From Gallionella straubiae (GTDB lineage Bacteria > Pseudomonadota > Gammaproteobacteria > Burkholderiales > Gallionellaceae), in contig NZ_CP194331.1 in NCBI RefSeq assembly GCF_051257895.1, positions 434,001 to 498,000 of the forward strand: a stretch of 64,000 bases of DNA, in the 5' to 3' direction. Positions 1-9,220 of this stretch are shown here, one piece after another. Below the pieces are notes generated by a model. It had not been told where the DNA came from and did not search any database. It saw only the letters and a list, made by a program, of their open reading frames with translations. Positions within the stretch are counted from its first letter, which is position 1. Each line of letters opens with the position of its first letter. A program made the position numbers and the translations under genes.

Positions 1-489
1 AGCATGCAGGCGATCCGGTGGGACTGGTGCGCGTCCGTTTATCCAGCCGCGCAAATCTGGTGCATCCACAACTGGCTCTCCAACTTTTTCGGGAGGTGTG
101 GTTTTCACGCCCCACAAGGCCACCGAAAGTTTCATGAGGCCTATCCCCTGCGTTTTGCAAGACGTGCAAAGATTTGTTCCTGGCTCGTAGTCTAGTTCAA
201 GTGTTTTGTGGGAAGAGAGTGGGTATATCCCCGGCTCATAGTTAAGCTCTACAGTCTTCCAGACTTGGCAATCTTGGTTTTCGCAAATCAAATCAGCTTT
301 ACAAGCCTGGCGGCGAATGTGCCTAAGAATGCGCGCAGCCTCACCATCAATTGGCAAAATGTTGCGGGGTTTTGTGATTCCCCGTGCTATCCAGTCCTCC
401 GCCGTTTCTCTTGCCAAACGCAGCCAATAAAACACGTTCGATTTCTCCCCTATCGATTGTAAGTCCCAATATTGCACATTGGCAGTCAT
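1..489 (-). CDS. Partial hypothetical protein with four spaced cysteines
   Basis: Reading leftward from the ATG at 489, 163 codons stay open to base 1, so the 3' end lies outside the window. I do not recognise the family. Cysteines at residues 69 and 74 (Cx4C) and at 108 and 111 (CTSC) could form a zinc-binding ribbon. The N-terminal part is rich in Trp, Arg and Glu. It is divergent from the AlpA-like gene at 521, with only 31 bp between the starts, which suits a phage or ICE regulatory region. The base composition is more AT-rich than the core genes further right. Codon structure and the long open frame support a real gene; the function is unknown. Confidence 0.55.
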   Translation of the reverse strand, partial: MTANVQYWDLQSIGEKSNVFYWLRLARETAEDWIARGITKPRNILPIDGEAARILRHIRRQACKADLICENQDCQVWKTVELNYEPGIYPLSSHKTLELDYEPGTNLCTSCKTQGIGLMKLSVALWGVKTTPPEKVGEPVVDAPDLRGWINGRAPVPPDRLHA

Positions 490-520
490 CAGCCAACCTA
501 AGCTAGAAAGAGACTACATA

Positions 521-775
521 ATGCGCGACTATAATTTGTTGGAACGTTTGACGCCACTTCCAGATGACATCTTGGTCGGTATTGAGGAGGTGGCGGCGCT
601 CACTGGATTTGCGCATGTAACAATTCAGCAGCGCCGGATCAAGGAATTCCCTAATCCGCTGGCTGGTGTGCGTCGACTTAAATGGAGATTGGGAGATGTG
701 CGTGCTTGGATTAGAACTCGCACACAGCAGCATGGGAATCACACCCAAAAGCAAAAAATGGGTGGTAAGGCATGA
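521..775 (+). CDS. AlpA-like small helix-turn-helix regulator (phage/ICE)
   Basis: The product has 84 residues. The central part (DDILVGIEEVAALTGF then a second helix and a W-R-x-G-D wing near the C-terminus) follows the AlpA/excisionase winged-helix pattern: a linker, 'eVa.ltG.s..ti', basic residues, and 'R.....DV..W'. Such proteins activate or direct integrase excision in prophages and integrative elements. I chose the ATG at 521 over a TTG at 479 because a purine-rich stretch (GAAAGAGA) lies just upstream. The stop overlaps the start of the next reading frame (ATGA), so the two were probably translated together. The basic tail is rich in Gln, His and Lys. Confidence 0.6.
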   Translation: MRDYNLLERLTPLPDDILVGIEEVAALTGFAHVTIQQRRIKEFPNPLAGVRRLKWRLGDVRAWIRTRTQQHGNHTQKQKMGGKA

Positions 776-923
776 GTTATGCAATTCGCATCAAACGCAG
801 GGCAACTTCAACGGTACCCGATGGCATTCTGGCCAATGAACGTTTGAGCTGCCGGCACGCGTAGTGCTCGGCGGGATGTTGGGAAGGGCGCAGCTTGCCA
901 AAAATGGATACCCGAATCAATAA
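772..923 (+). pseudogene. Frameshifted fragment of a phage-type DNA-binding/replication protein
   Basis: An ATG overlapping the previous stop opens 30 codons (MSYAIRIKRRATSTVPDGIL then ANERLSCR) and stops at 864. A -1 shift at about 845 restores a natural continuation, ARVVLGGMLGRAQLAKNGYP, up to a TAA at 921. The joined text matches a pattern known from phage and ICE proteins of the form 'ERLS.RARgvL..ML.rp'. This is read from the two frames only; no search was run. The gene has lost one base and its C-terminal part, and its end runs into the iterons that follow. Confidence 0.45.
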
Positions 924-970
924 ATGGACACTCGAATCCATAAATGGATAGTCGAGTCCATAAATGGATG
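904..970 (+). repeat. Three tandem 20-bp iteron-like repeats plus a partial fourth
   Basis: Copies at 904-923, 924-943 and 944-963 share the form ATGGAYA-nYCGARTCMATAA. A seven-base partial copy starts at 964. Each unit is partly palindromic about the CGA core. Spacing is exactly 20 bp. They resemble binding sites for a replication initiator or excisionase of the decayed element around them. The stretch 971-1154 holds no gene that I can support. Confidence 0.6.
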
Positions 971-1154
971 CACTAACACCACAACGAACATCTTGGGAGC
1001 ATCGTTCAATTTTCGTAGATGTCACCAAGATGTAGCGTTTTCATGTTGCCATTTATGGCAACGTTGGAGAGTCATTGCGAACGTCGTATCGATTTAATTC
1101 CGTTACTTCGGCAAGTAGTGGGAACGAAGTAACGTAGGGAGCCAATAAAAAGTT

Positions 1155-1365
1155 ATGTTGCCGAATCGACTTCCGAAAACGGAAAAATGCTATGCCATCA
1201 AGGCAAGAGGTCTCTGCTCTCAAGCTGCCCGTGCGCGCGGCTACACATCCCCCAACACCGTTCCCATCACAACCGTTGTCGAGTACGTCATAAGCCGAAA
1301 GCCGGCGTATTCGCGCAACACCTGGAAGCAATACAAGAACGCACTACGCTTCCACGCCCAGCAAA
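1155..1365 (+). pseudogene. Integrase N-terminal stub cut by the IS element
   Basis: About 70 codons run from an ATG at 1155 into the left end of the IS at 1366. The last 40 residues (VVEYVISRKPAYSRNTWKQY followed by KNALRFHAQQRG) look like the SAM-like, core-binding N-terminal domain of tyrosine recombinases. The remaining catalytic domain is not found on the other side of the IS, which instead joins a secretion ABC gene. The assignment rests on this pattern alone. Confidence 0.4.
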
Positions 1366-2696
1366 GAGGGTGCCCCGAATTTTGTGTAAACGGGGTTTCT
1401 CTACTGTTGCGGCATCCGATCCTCGAACTGGATAGTAAACCGGTTTAGCGCAGCCTTCCAATCCCTGATGGGCATCGTCCATTTCTTGCTGATGTTATTC
1501 AGCGCCAGGTAGAACAGTTTCAGTAATGCCTCGTCGCTTGGGAATGAGCCCCGGTTCTTGGTGATCTTGCGCAGGCTCATGTTCACCGACTCGATCGCAT
1601 TAGTGGTGTAGATCACTCGCCTGATCTCCGGCGGGTAGTCAAAGAACGGGATGATACGCGCCCAGTTGCGCCGCCATGACTGGATGATCGGCGGGTACGC
1701 CTCACCCCATTTTTCCTCGAGTTCGGCCAGCCGCAGCCCGGCATCCTCGACGGTGGCGGCGCTATAGATGGCGCGCAAGCCGGTTACGACCTCTTCACGC
1801 AACTTCCACGAGACATAGTTCAGGCTGTAGCGCACCAGATGCACGATGCATAACTGCACGTCGGTCTTGGGGAATACGGCCTCGATGGCTTCCGGGAATC
1901 CCTTCAAGCCATCGACACAGGCTATGAAGATGTCCTGCACGCCACGGTTCTTCAGTTCGGTCATCACCTGCAACCAGAACTTGGCGCCTTCGGTCTGGGC
2001 GATCCAGATGCCCAGCAGCTCCTTCTCGCCGGTCATGTTGATGCCCAACGCCAGGTAGACCGCCTTGGCGCGGACGGTGCCGGCATCCCTTACCTTTACG
2101 TGAATGCAGTCCAGATAGACGATGGGATACAGCGCATCCAGCGGGCGGGATTGCCATGTCTTCACCTCGTCGGTCACGGCATCGGTCACCGAGGAGGTCA
2201 GCGTCGGCGACACCTCCGTGCCATACATTTCTTCCAGGTGGGACTGGATCTCGCGCACGGTCATGCCACGGGCGTAGAGCGACAGAATCTTGTCGTCAAA
2301 TCCAGTCCAGCGGGTCTGGTGCTTGGGGATGAGTTGCGGCTCGAAGCTGCCGTGGCGATCGCGAGGAATCTCGATGGGGAGCTCGCCGAATTCACCCTTG
2401 AGTGTCTTTTTGCTTTTGCCGTTGCGGGTGTTGCCCGCAGGATTGGTGACGGCTTCATTCTTGCCGTAACCAAGATGCGCTTCCATCTCGGCATTCAGCG
2501 CACGTTCGACCAATGCCTTGGTGAGCTGCTTGAGCAGGCCGTGCTCGCCTATCAGGTCTTCCGGTTTCTTGTAGTTAGCCAGCAGGCTGTCGATCAGTTC
2601 TTGCGGTAGTGCTTTCGCTACGGTCATGTCCTCTCCTTGCAAAGTGGCGGCAGTTTCCTGCCAAATGACCGTTTACACAAAAATTCTTACACCCTC
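1366..2696 (-). mobile_element. IS256-family insertion sequence with 28-bp inverted repeats
   Basis: The 28-bp ends at 1366-1393 and 2669-2696 match in inverted orientation at about 22 of 28 positions. Both start GAGGGTG and end TTTTGTGTAAACGG. They enclose one transposase gene. IS256 elements normally make 8-bp target duplications, but the flanks here (CCAGCAAA on the left, AAACTGAG on the right) do not match. That implies a deletion or rearrangement at one end after insertion. A second, decayed relative sits at 42889-43280. Confidence 0.85.
1401..2627 (-). CDS. IS256-family transposase (Mutator-type DDE)
   Basis: The product has 408 residues, the usual size. Family hallmarks visible are the N-terminal 'LLKQLTKALVERALNAEMEA' region, the DDE core (YLDCIHVKVRD; CVDGLKGFPEAI) and the C-terminal 'YTTNAIESVNMSLRKITKNR' block carrying the catalytic Glu. 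I start it at the ATG at 2627, preceded by AAGGAGAGG, instead of the upstream in-frame codon at 2642. The gene appears intact and the element is probably still active. It is transcribed away from the truncated ABC transporter gene. Confidence 0.95.
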   Translation of the reverse strand: MTVAKALPQELIDSLLANYKKPEDLIGEHGLLKQLTKALVERALNAEMEAHLGYGKNEAVTNPAGNTRNGKSKKTLKGEFGELPIEIPRDRHGSFEPQLIPKHQTRWTGFDDKILSLYARGMTVREIQSHLEEMYGTEVSPTLTSSVTDAVTDEVKTWQSRPLDALYPIVYLDCIHVKVRDAGTVRAKAVYLALGINMTGEKELLGIWIAQTEGAKFWLQVMTELKNRGVQDIFIACVDGLKGFPEAIEAVFPKTDVQLCIVHLVRYSLNYVSWKLREEVVTGLRAIYSAATVEDAGLRLAELEEKWGEAYPPIIQSWRRNWARIIPFFDYPPEIRRVIYTTNAIESVNMSLRKITKNRGSFPSDEALLKLFYLALNNISKKWTMPIRDWKAALNRFTIQFEDRMPQQ

Positions 2697-2791
2697 AAAC
2701 TGAGGCTGCTGTCCCGCATCCAGAAGGGCAGGAGGCTCCGCCGCCCAAACCAGCAACCCCCGCACTGCTCATCAAGGCCGACGAAGAGCGC

Positions 2792-4636
<1,845 letters not shown>

Positions 4637-4765
4637 GCACGAAATCGCCGGATTGTCCCAAATGACTAGGCCGAAATATATATGCATTTCGGCATATTGT
4701 TTTATGCCTGTCCGCGGATTAACGTTACGCCCAAACAAAAATAATTAGGGAAGCGTGAATAAGTC

Positions 4766-4860
4766 CTCCGTTCGTAGTGAGCTTGTCGAACCATGAACGG
4801 AGCATGGAATGAAATCCGCAAGCCGTAAAGCCCGCCCTTCGACAGGCTCAGGGCAAACGT
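4766..4860. repeat. REP-like palindromic pair
   Basis: Two motifs in opposite orientation lie at 4766-4802 (CCGTTCGTAGTGAGCTTGTC onward, closing with GAACGGA) and at about 4833-4860 (CGCCCTTCGACAGGCTCAGG onward). Both belong to the dispersed REP family 'GTTCG.GGTGAGC.TGTCGAAC' / 'CCCTTCGACAGGCTCAGGG'. The same pair occurs inside hoxF at 37269-37325. Confidence 0.7.
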
Positions 4861-4894
4861 ACTTGTTCAGTTTCCTTGCCACCGGATTTTTCCG

Positions 4895-4992
4895 GGGCAC
4901 CAATGAAAAAGGCAAACCTGCCGAAAGGCAGGGACGCAAAGTTTCCGGTCTAAGGGGTAAAACCTATGATGGCGGGGCTGCCAATGGTAGTT
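4895..4992 (+). promoter_or_regulatory. Cyclic di-GMP-I (GEMM) riboswitch aptamer
   Basis: The core matches the GEMM-I consensus in order. GGCAAACC at 4911 is followed by a stem capped by a GAAA tetraloop (TGCC-GAAA-GGCA), then GGGACGCAAAG. Next comes CCGG.CTAA, a variable segment, and GATGGCGGGGCTGCCAATGG ending near 4988. GEMM-I aptamers bind c-di-GMP through the conserved G, C and A positions present here. It lies in the long leader of the T1SS adaptor gene at 5179, so that gene and those behind it are probably controlled by c-di-GMP. The outer P1 stem limits are approximate. Confidence 0.9.
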
Positions 4993-5011
4993 TTCGGCAG
5001 CTCCTTTGTTT
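4974..5011 (+). terminator. Riboswitch expression platform: terminator overlapping the aptamer
   Basis: GGGGCTGCC (4974-4982) can pair with GGCAGCTCC (4996-5004) over nine base pairs including one G-U, followed by TTTGTTT. The 5' arm is also the 3' strand of the last aptamer stem. Aptamer folding and this terminator are therefore mutually exclusive. That predicts that c-di-GMP binding lets transcription continue (ON switch). This is an inference from pairing alone. Confidence 0.65.
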
Positions 5012-5178
5012 GTGGAGAGAGGGGCGTCATGTTGGTCAGGTCAGTTGCAGAAGTGCATCTCCCTTATCGCGGTGCGGTAAGCGGCATGTCAGACGTATTT
5101 CCTTCCGATACATCTCCCATAGCCTCTCCCCGGATCGAGCCCGGATTGATCCACCTAAAATCCTCCGGGAAGCAATAA

Positions 5179-6546
5179 ATGCGCGCCAAGCGCTGGAAAA
5201 AACAACTCACGGGCGTCGATCCCCTCGACTTCTCCCCCGGCCTGCTGCGCATCCAGGCGCAACCGCCCGCGCCGTTTGCGCGCACCCTGCTGTATATCCT
5301 GCTCACCCTGCTGGGGCTTCTGTTCATCTGGTCCGCCCTCGGCAAGCTCGACGTCGTCGCCAGCGCCGAGGGCAAACTCATCCCGCAAAGCTACCTCAAG
5401 ATCGTTCAGCCCTCCGAGCAGGGCGTCATCCGCGACATCCTCGTCGAAGAGGGGCAGCGGGTCAAAGCCGGGCAGGTGCTCATGCGCATGGACACCACCC
5501 TCTCCGGAACCGATGTCGCCACGCTGAACACGGATGCACAGAGCAAACGCCTCACCCTGCGCCGCATCGACGCCGAGCTTTCAGGTCGCCCCTTCGCCAA
5601 ACAAGCCGGCGACCCCGCCGACCTCTACAGCCAGGCGCGCGCCCAGCACCAGGCCAACCGCCTCGCTTTTGATACCGCACTCGCTCAGGAGCGCAGCCTG
5701 CACGCCAAGGCGCAGAGCGACCTCGCCGCCGCCGAAGAGGTACGCACCAAGCTGCTCAAGACCCTGCCGCACTACCGCCAGCAGGACGAGGCCTACGAGA
5801 AGCTCGTCAAGGACGGCTTCGTCAGCCGCATCATGGCCAACGACAAGGCGCGCGAACGCATCGAAAAGGAACAGGGCCTCAAGTCGCAGGAATACCTCAT
5901 CCAGAGCGCCCAGGCCAGCCTCGACCAATCCTCCCGCAGGCTCGCCCAGATCACCGCCGACTACCGGCGCAACCTGCAGAACGAACGCGCCGACATCGAA
6001 GACAAGCTCGACAAGTCCAAGGGCGAACTCGCCAAGCAGCAATACCGCCACGGCCTGCACGAACTCAGGGCCCCGCACGACGGCATCGTCAAGGACCTCG
6101 CCACCCACACCCCCGGCACCGTCATCAGCCCCGGCACCATCCTGATGACCCTCGTCCCAAACGACGAAATCCTGCGCGCCGAAGTCTGGGTCGGCAACCA
6201 GGACGTCGGCTTCATCCACACCGGCGAACCGGTCAAGATCAAGTTCGCCGCCTACCAGTTCCAGAAGTACGGCATGGTCGAGGGTGAGGTCGCGCACCTC
6301 TCCGCCGACGCCAGCGACAACAACCCGCAACAGCAGCCCAGCAACAAGACCGGCAGCAACCTGCCGTTCGCCTACCGCGCCCTGATCGACCTCAAGGCGC
6401 AACACCTCATCGCCGACGGCGTGCGCCACAGCCTCAGCCCCGGCATGCAGGTCACGGCGGAGATACACCTCGGCACGAGAACCATCCTCGAATACCTGCT
6501 CTCGCCGGTGCTGGGCGCGTTCCAGGAAGCGGCGAGGGAGCGGTGA
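5179..6546 (+). CDS. HlyD-family type I secretion periplasmic adaptor
   Basis: The 455-residue protein should join the inner-membrane ABC exporter to an outer-membrane TolC-like channel. It has a short cytoplasmic N-terminus, one transmembrane helix at about residues 34-56 and a first lipoyl half (EQGVIRDILVEEGQRVKAGQ). A long coiled-coil hairpin spans about 115-300, then come the second lipoyl half (LRAPHDGIVKDLATHTPGTV) and a C-terminal beta-barrel ending in PGMQVTAEIHLGTRTILEYL, typical of the HlyD family. The start at 5179 has GGGAA about nine bases upstream. It is the first gene behind the c-di-GMP riboswitch and is separated from its ABC partner by 540 bp. Confidence 0.93.
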   Translation: MRAKRWKKQLTGVDPLDFSPGLLRIQAQPPAPFARTLLYILLTLLGLLFIWSALGKLDVVASAEGKLIPQSYLKIVQPSEQGVIRDILVEEGQRVKAGQVLMRMDTTLSGTDVATLNTDAQSKRLTLRRIDAELSGRPFAKQAGDPADLYSQARAQHQANRLAFDTALAQERSLHAKAQSDLAAAEEVRTKLLKTLPHYRQQDEAYEKLVKDGFVSRIMANDKARERIEKEQGLKSQEYLIQSAQASLDQSSRRLAQITADYRRNLQNERADIEDKLDKSKGELAKQQYRHGLHELRAPHDGIVKDLATHTPGTVISPGTILMTLVPNDEILRAEVWVGNQDVGFIHTGEPVKIKFAAYQFQKYGMVEGEVAHLSADASDNNPQQQPSNKTGSNLPFAYRALIDLKAQHLIADGVRHSLSPGMQVTAEIHLGTRTILEYLLSPVLGAFQEAARER

Positions 6547-6589
6547 GCATAGCCACGATATTTTTAACCGAAACAACGAAGGAAACAGC

Positions 6590-7159
6590 ATGAACAAGAA
6601 AGTCAGCACAGCAGCCACCGACAAGCCCGGCCAGCCGAAAAAAAACGGCAAGGCAAAACAGGCTGCGACCGAAGCGCCGGGCCAGGCCGCACAAAACGAA
6701 AAAGCCCCTGCGACTGCGCAGCCCGCATTGAAGGAAGCGCAGAATTCGCTTGCCAAGCTGCCCATCATGGGGCCGGCGCTCTGGCTGTATGCGCGGGACC
6801 CGATGAAGAAATTCATGTTCGTGGGCGACATCGACTGGGCCATCCTGCCGCCCGTCATCCTCGACCAATGCCGCCTCTACACCAAAGACGGAATTCCGTT
6901 TGCCTTCTTCACCTGGGCGCTGGTGAATGACGCAATCGATCAGCGCCTGCGTTCGGGCACGCCGCGCATCGCGCCGAACGAATGGAAATCCGGCACACAC
7001 CTCTGGCTGGTCGATGTCGTCACGCCGTTCGGCAAAACGGAAGAAATGATCGACGAATTGCGCAAGGCGCAGTTCCCCGGCCAGAAGATCAGCGCGCTGC
7101 TGCCCGATCCGCAACAGGGCAACCAGGTCAAGCTGCGCGAATGGGCGCCCGCCAACTGA
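6590..7159 (+). CDS. HlyC-like RTX toxin-activating lysine acyltransferase (variant)
   Basis: HlyC-type enzymes move a fatty acyl chain from acyl-ACP to internal lysines of RTX proteins before secretion. The 189-residue product has a low-complexity Lys/Ala/Gln-rich head (about 1-55). The family core follows: GPALWLYARDP, ILPPVILDQCRLYTKDGIPF, FFTWALVN and LWLVDVVTPFG. Aligned by eye to E. coli HlyC, the essential Asp92 corresponds to D142. The catalytic His23 position is a lysine (K73 in DPMKKF), which is unusual. An AAGGAAACAGC stretch precedes the ATG. It lies between the adaptor gene and a dedicated ACP gene, supporting an acylation role. Confidence 0.85.
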   Translation: MNKKVSTAATDKPGQPKKNGKAKQAATEAPGQAAQNEKAPATAQPALKEAQNSLAKLPIMGPALWLYARDPMKKFMFVGDIDWAILPPVILDQCRLYTKDGIPFAFFTWALVNDAIDQRLRSGTPRIAPNEWKSGTHLWLVDVVTPFGKTEEMIDELRKAQFPGQKISALLPDPQQGNQVKLREWAPAN

Positions 7160-7181
7160 CCAATTGACATAGGGGTTTGCC

Positions 7182-7424
7182 ATGACACCAACAATCGCCA
7201 TTCTCCGGCGCCTGATCGAGGAGGATTTGGGGTTGCCTTGCGACCAACTGTCGCTGGAATCGCGCCTCGACGACATCGGAATCGATTCGCTCACATTCAT
7301 GGAGCTGTCGTTTGGCCTTGAGAAGGAACTGAACATCAGCTTCCCTGGTGCAACACCCGCCATTCGCACCGTTGGCGATTTTGTTGCACTGGTCGACGGC
7401 CTGCGGGCTAAGGCCGGGAGATAG
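7182..7424 (+). CDS. Dedicated acyl carrier protein
   Basis: An 80-residue acidic four-helix carrier protein. The phosphopantetheine attachment serine is S36 in the motif IGIDSLTFMEL. Length and helix pattern match ACPs, but the sequence differs from housekeeping AcpP (no DSLD-TVE; it has DSLT-FME). It sits 22 bp after the HlyC-like acyltransferase and 6 bp before the ketosynthase, with an AGGGG ribosome site. Because HlyC-type enzymes use acyl-ACP as donor, this ACP probably supplies a particular acyl chain for the RTX protein. That link is inferred from position. Confidence 0.9.
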   Translation: MTPTIAILRRLIEEDLGLPCDQLSLESRLDDIGIDSLTFMELSFGLEKELNISFPGATPAIRTVGDFVALVDGLRAKAGR

Positions 7425-7430
7425 AGTCAC

Positions 7431-8675
7431 ATGGAAATCCGCAGAGTCGTCGTCACCGGAATAGGCATTGTCAGCCCCCTTGGTCATGACCCCAAGACCT
7501 TCTTCGACAATCTGGCCAATGCCAGATCCGGCGTGCGCCGCATCGACGATCGCTTCGACTCGCCTCTCGATGCTCCGGTGGCCGCCACGGTGGAAGGCTT
7601 CGATCCCGCTACGCACTTCCCGAAAACCCGGCTCCTCTCGCTCGACCGGGTCAGCCAGTTCGCCCTGGTCGCCGCTCGCCAGGCGATCGAGGATGCACAG
7701 CTTGAGCCGGCGCGGATTGGTGCGGAGCGCGTTGGCGTTTCCGTCGGAACCGGTATGGGTGGCGCAGGCACGCTGGACAGCGCCTACGATGAAATTTACG
7801 TGCGCCACGCGCGCCGGGTGCGCCCCCTGACGCTCATAGCCGCCATGAATAATGCCGCGACGGCCAACTTGTCCATCGAATTCGGAATGCAGGGCGCCAG
7901 CTTCACCCATTCGGCTGCATGTGCGTCATCGGCCATCGCGATCGGCGAAGCAGCCCGCCACATCCGCCATGGCTATGCCGATGCCATGCTGGCGGGCGGC
8001 GCCGAATCCCTGCTCACGCTTGGCGTCATCCGCGCTTGGGAAGCATTGCGCACTCTGGCCAATATGGACGAGAGACACCCCGAGACAAGCTGTCGCCCCT
8101 TTGCCGCCGACCGCAGCGGATTTGTCCTTGGCGAAGGCGCCGGATTTATCGTGCTCGAAGAGCTCTCCGCCGCCCTGCGGCGCGGCGCTAGGCCCTACGC
8201 CGAACTGTGCGGTTATGGCGCCAACAGCGATGCTCACCACCTCACCCAGCCCAATGCCGTCGGCCAGGCGGCCGCCATGCGCCAAGCGCTGGCCGACGCC
8301 GGAATGGAGCCGGATGAAATCGGTTACGTCAACGCGCACGGCACCGCCACCGCAGTGGGCGATGCGGCCGAGACGGCTGCCATCAAGGCCGTGTTTGGCG
8401 AGCGGGCGCATCGCCTGCCGGTCAGCTCCACCAAATCTATGCACGGTCACTTGCTGGGCGCTGCGGGCGCCGTTGAATTCATCGCCTCCCTGCTGGCCCT
8501 GAAAAATGAAACCCTGCCGCCTACCGCGCATCTGCAAGTCGCCGATCCGGAATGCGATCTCGATTATGTGCCGCTTCGCGCCCGGCCAGCGCCCGGCGTC
8601 CGCGCCGTCATGTCCAATTCATTCGCCTTCGGCGGCAGCAATGCGGCGCTGATCGCCCGCCGGCTTACACACTGA
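7431..8675 (+). CDS. FabF-like beta-ketoacyl-ACP synthase
   Basis: The 414-residue type II ketosynthase condenses malonyl-ACP with acyl-ACP. The thiolase-fold catalytic triad is complete: Cys164 in HSAACASS, His in VNAHGTAT and His in KSMHGHLLGAAG. The length equals FabF. It is not in a fatty-acid gene cluster (no fabD, fabG or fabH nearby) but directly follows the accessory ACP, suggesting it sets the length of a specialised acyl chain. GGGAGA precedes the ATG. A role in polyketide-like or lipid tailoring remains possible. Confidence 0.92.
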   Translation: MEIRRVVVTGIGIVSPLGHDPKTFFDNLANARSGVRRIDDRFDSPLDAPVAATVEGFDPATHFPKTRLLSLDRVSQFALVAARQAIEDAQLEPARIGAERVGVSVGTGMGGAGTLDSAYDEIYVRHARRVRPLTLIAAMNNAATANLSIEFGMQGASFTHSAACASSAIAIGEAARHIRHGYADAMLAGGAESLLTLGVIRAWEALRTLANMDERHPETSCRPFAADRSGFVLGEGAGFIVLEELSAALRRGARPYAELCGYGANSDAHHLTQPNAVGQAAAMRQALADAGMEPDEIGYVNAHGTATAVGDAAETAAIKAVFGERAHRLPVSSTKSMHGHLLGAAGAVEFIASLLALKNETLPPTAHLQVADPECDLDYVPLRARPAPGVRAVMSNSFAFGGSNAALIARRLTH

Positions 8676-8692
8676 CCTACCAAGAGAACATC

Positions 8693-9199
8693 ATGAGCAT
8701 ACGCAAAGCCAAACCGGATGACATCGCAACCCTGATGGACTACTTCCGCGCCTTCCACCCGGAGAGCGTGTGGGGCCATCTTGCCCTCGACGAAACCAAG
8801 TTTGCCAACAACATGCGCCAGGTCATCCAGGACACCTCCGGCGCCTCCTGCTTCTTTGTCGCCGATGGCGAAGACGGCGTCGCGCACGGCGTCCTGGTCG
8901 GCCAGATCGACACCTATTATTTTTCCCGCGACCCGGTCGCCAAACTGGTTTTCTACTGGGTGCATCCGGATCACCGCTACAGCCCGGACAGCATCAAGCT
9001 CATGATGGCCTTCCGCCAGTGGGCGGAAAACCGCCAAGCGAGGGAAATGATGATCGGCGTCACCAGCGGCGAGAACATCGAACTTGCCGACCGCATGCTC
9101 AAGAAAATGGGCGCGCGTCCCATTGGCGGCAACTACTCCATCGTCCTGGGCGCAGGCATTACGTCGAACCATGAACAGGGCAAAAAACCGGTACTGTGA
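8693..9199 (+). CDS. GNAT-family N-acetyltransferase
   Basis: The 168-residue protein has the GNAT layout: an N-terminal MSIRKAKPDDIATLMDYF, a central beta strand leading into VFYWVHPDHRYSPDSIKLMM at the acyl-CoA site, and a final ELADRMLKKMGARPIGGNYS segment. I start it at 8693, after CAAGAGAAC and 17 bp behind the ketosynthase stop, rather than inside the ketosynthase gene. It may be the last gene of the riboswitch-led operon. The substrate is unknown. In this setting it could be another acyl transfer step, but it may also be an unrelated accessory gene. Confidence 0.75.
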   Translation: MSIRKAKPDDIATLMDYFRAFHPESVWGHLALDETKFANNMRQVIQDTSGASCFFVADGEDGVAHGVLVGQIDTYYFSRDPVAKLVFYWVHPDHRYSPDSIKLMMAFRQWAENRQAREMMIGVTSGENIELADRMLKKMGARPIGGNYSIVLGAGITSNHEQGKKPVL

Positions 9200-9220
9200 A
9201 TAATTATTGGTGTATTTGAA

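Noticed and set aside
1358..2704. Target-site duplication around the IS256 element
   Set aside because: The eight bases on each side (CCAGCAAA and AAACTGAG) differ.
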